Assembly: GCA_000495415.1 (NCBI GenBank)
Contig: AWGX01000157.1
Span: 1-5,991 of the forward strand
Direction of reading: 5' to 3'
Length of the DNA stretch: 5,991 nucleotides
From: Smithella sp. ME-1
GTDB lineage: Bacteria; Desulfobacterota; Syntrophia; Syntrophales; Smithellaceae
Shown one piece after another: positions 5,935 through 5,991 of this stretch. Numbering within the stretch: position 1 is the first letter of the stretch; each line of letters starts with the position of its first letter. Position numbers and translations under genes: made by a program. The notes beneath the pieces were generated by a model. It did not search any database. It was not told the DNA's origin and saw only the letters and a program-made list of their open reading frames with translations.

Positions 5935-5991
5935 GTCCTGAACGTATGTACAATAGGCCTCGTCACCTCCGCCGCAGAAAATGCTTTACGT

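Noticed and set aside
1..5991. CRISPR array, tRNA, rRNA, riboswitch, defence or toxin-antitoxin system
   Set aside because: I saw no regularly spaced repeats, no tRNA-like or rRNA-like sequence, no known riboswitch core, and no defence-type domain in any coding sequence.

Overview
The window is a compact bacterial locus of low to moderate G+C, with seven genes that look intact. It suggests an anaerobe, plausibly of the Desulfobacterota (deltaproteobacterial) or syntroph type. The reasons are a ferredoxin-dependent four-subunit 2-oxoacid oxidoreductase, which is oxygen-sensitive in known members, together with a tandem-ACT protein and a COG2509-type flavoprotein. The lineage is inferred from gene families and style, not from a marker gene.

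Layout: positions 1-90 hold no gene I can support. Positions 91-3551 are a minus-strand operon read right to left. Its order is a 4Fe-4S ferredoxin-like delta subunit, alpha subunit (VorB-like), TPP-binding beta subunit, gamma subunit, tandem-ACT protein, and a GGQ release-factor-like rescue protein. Gaps are 8 bp overlap, 17 bp, 4 bp overlap, 13 bp and 17 bp, so one transcript is very likely. Positions 3552-3701 are an intergenic leader with a weak promoter candidate, a short palindrome and a tandem repeat. Positions 3702-4205, also minus, encode a NusG paralogue of the RfaH/UpxY type. Positions 4206-4270 are a 65-bp divergent region, about 89% A+T. Positions 4271-5875, on the plus strand, encode a FAD-dependent dehydrogenase of unknown substrate. 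Positions 5876-5991 are a GC-rich, palindromic, repeat-like tail.

How it works together: the four oxidoreductase subunits should form one enzyme that oxidatively decarboxylates a branched-chain or related 2-oxoacid to an acyl-CoA and reduces ferredoxin (or runs in reverse). The ACT protein could sense an amino acid linked to that pathway. The release-factor-like protein is probably a ribosome-rescue housekeeping factor that shares the transcript. The NusG paralogue may act on a distant polysaccharide locus or, less conventionally, on the operon just downstream of it. I found no clear novel system. The items most worth checking are the GC-rich element at the right end and the antiterminator next to the oxidoreductase operon.
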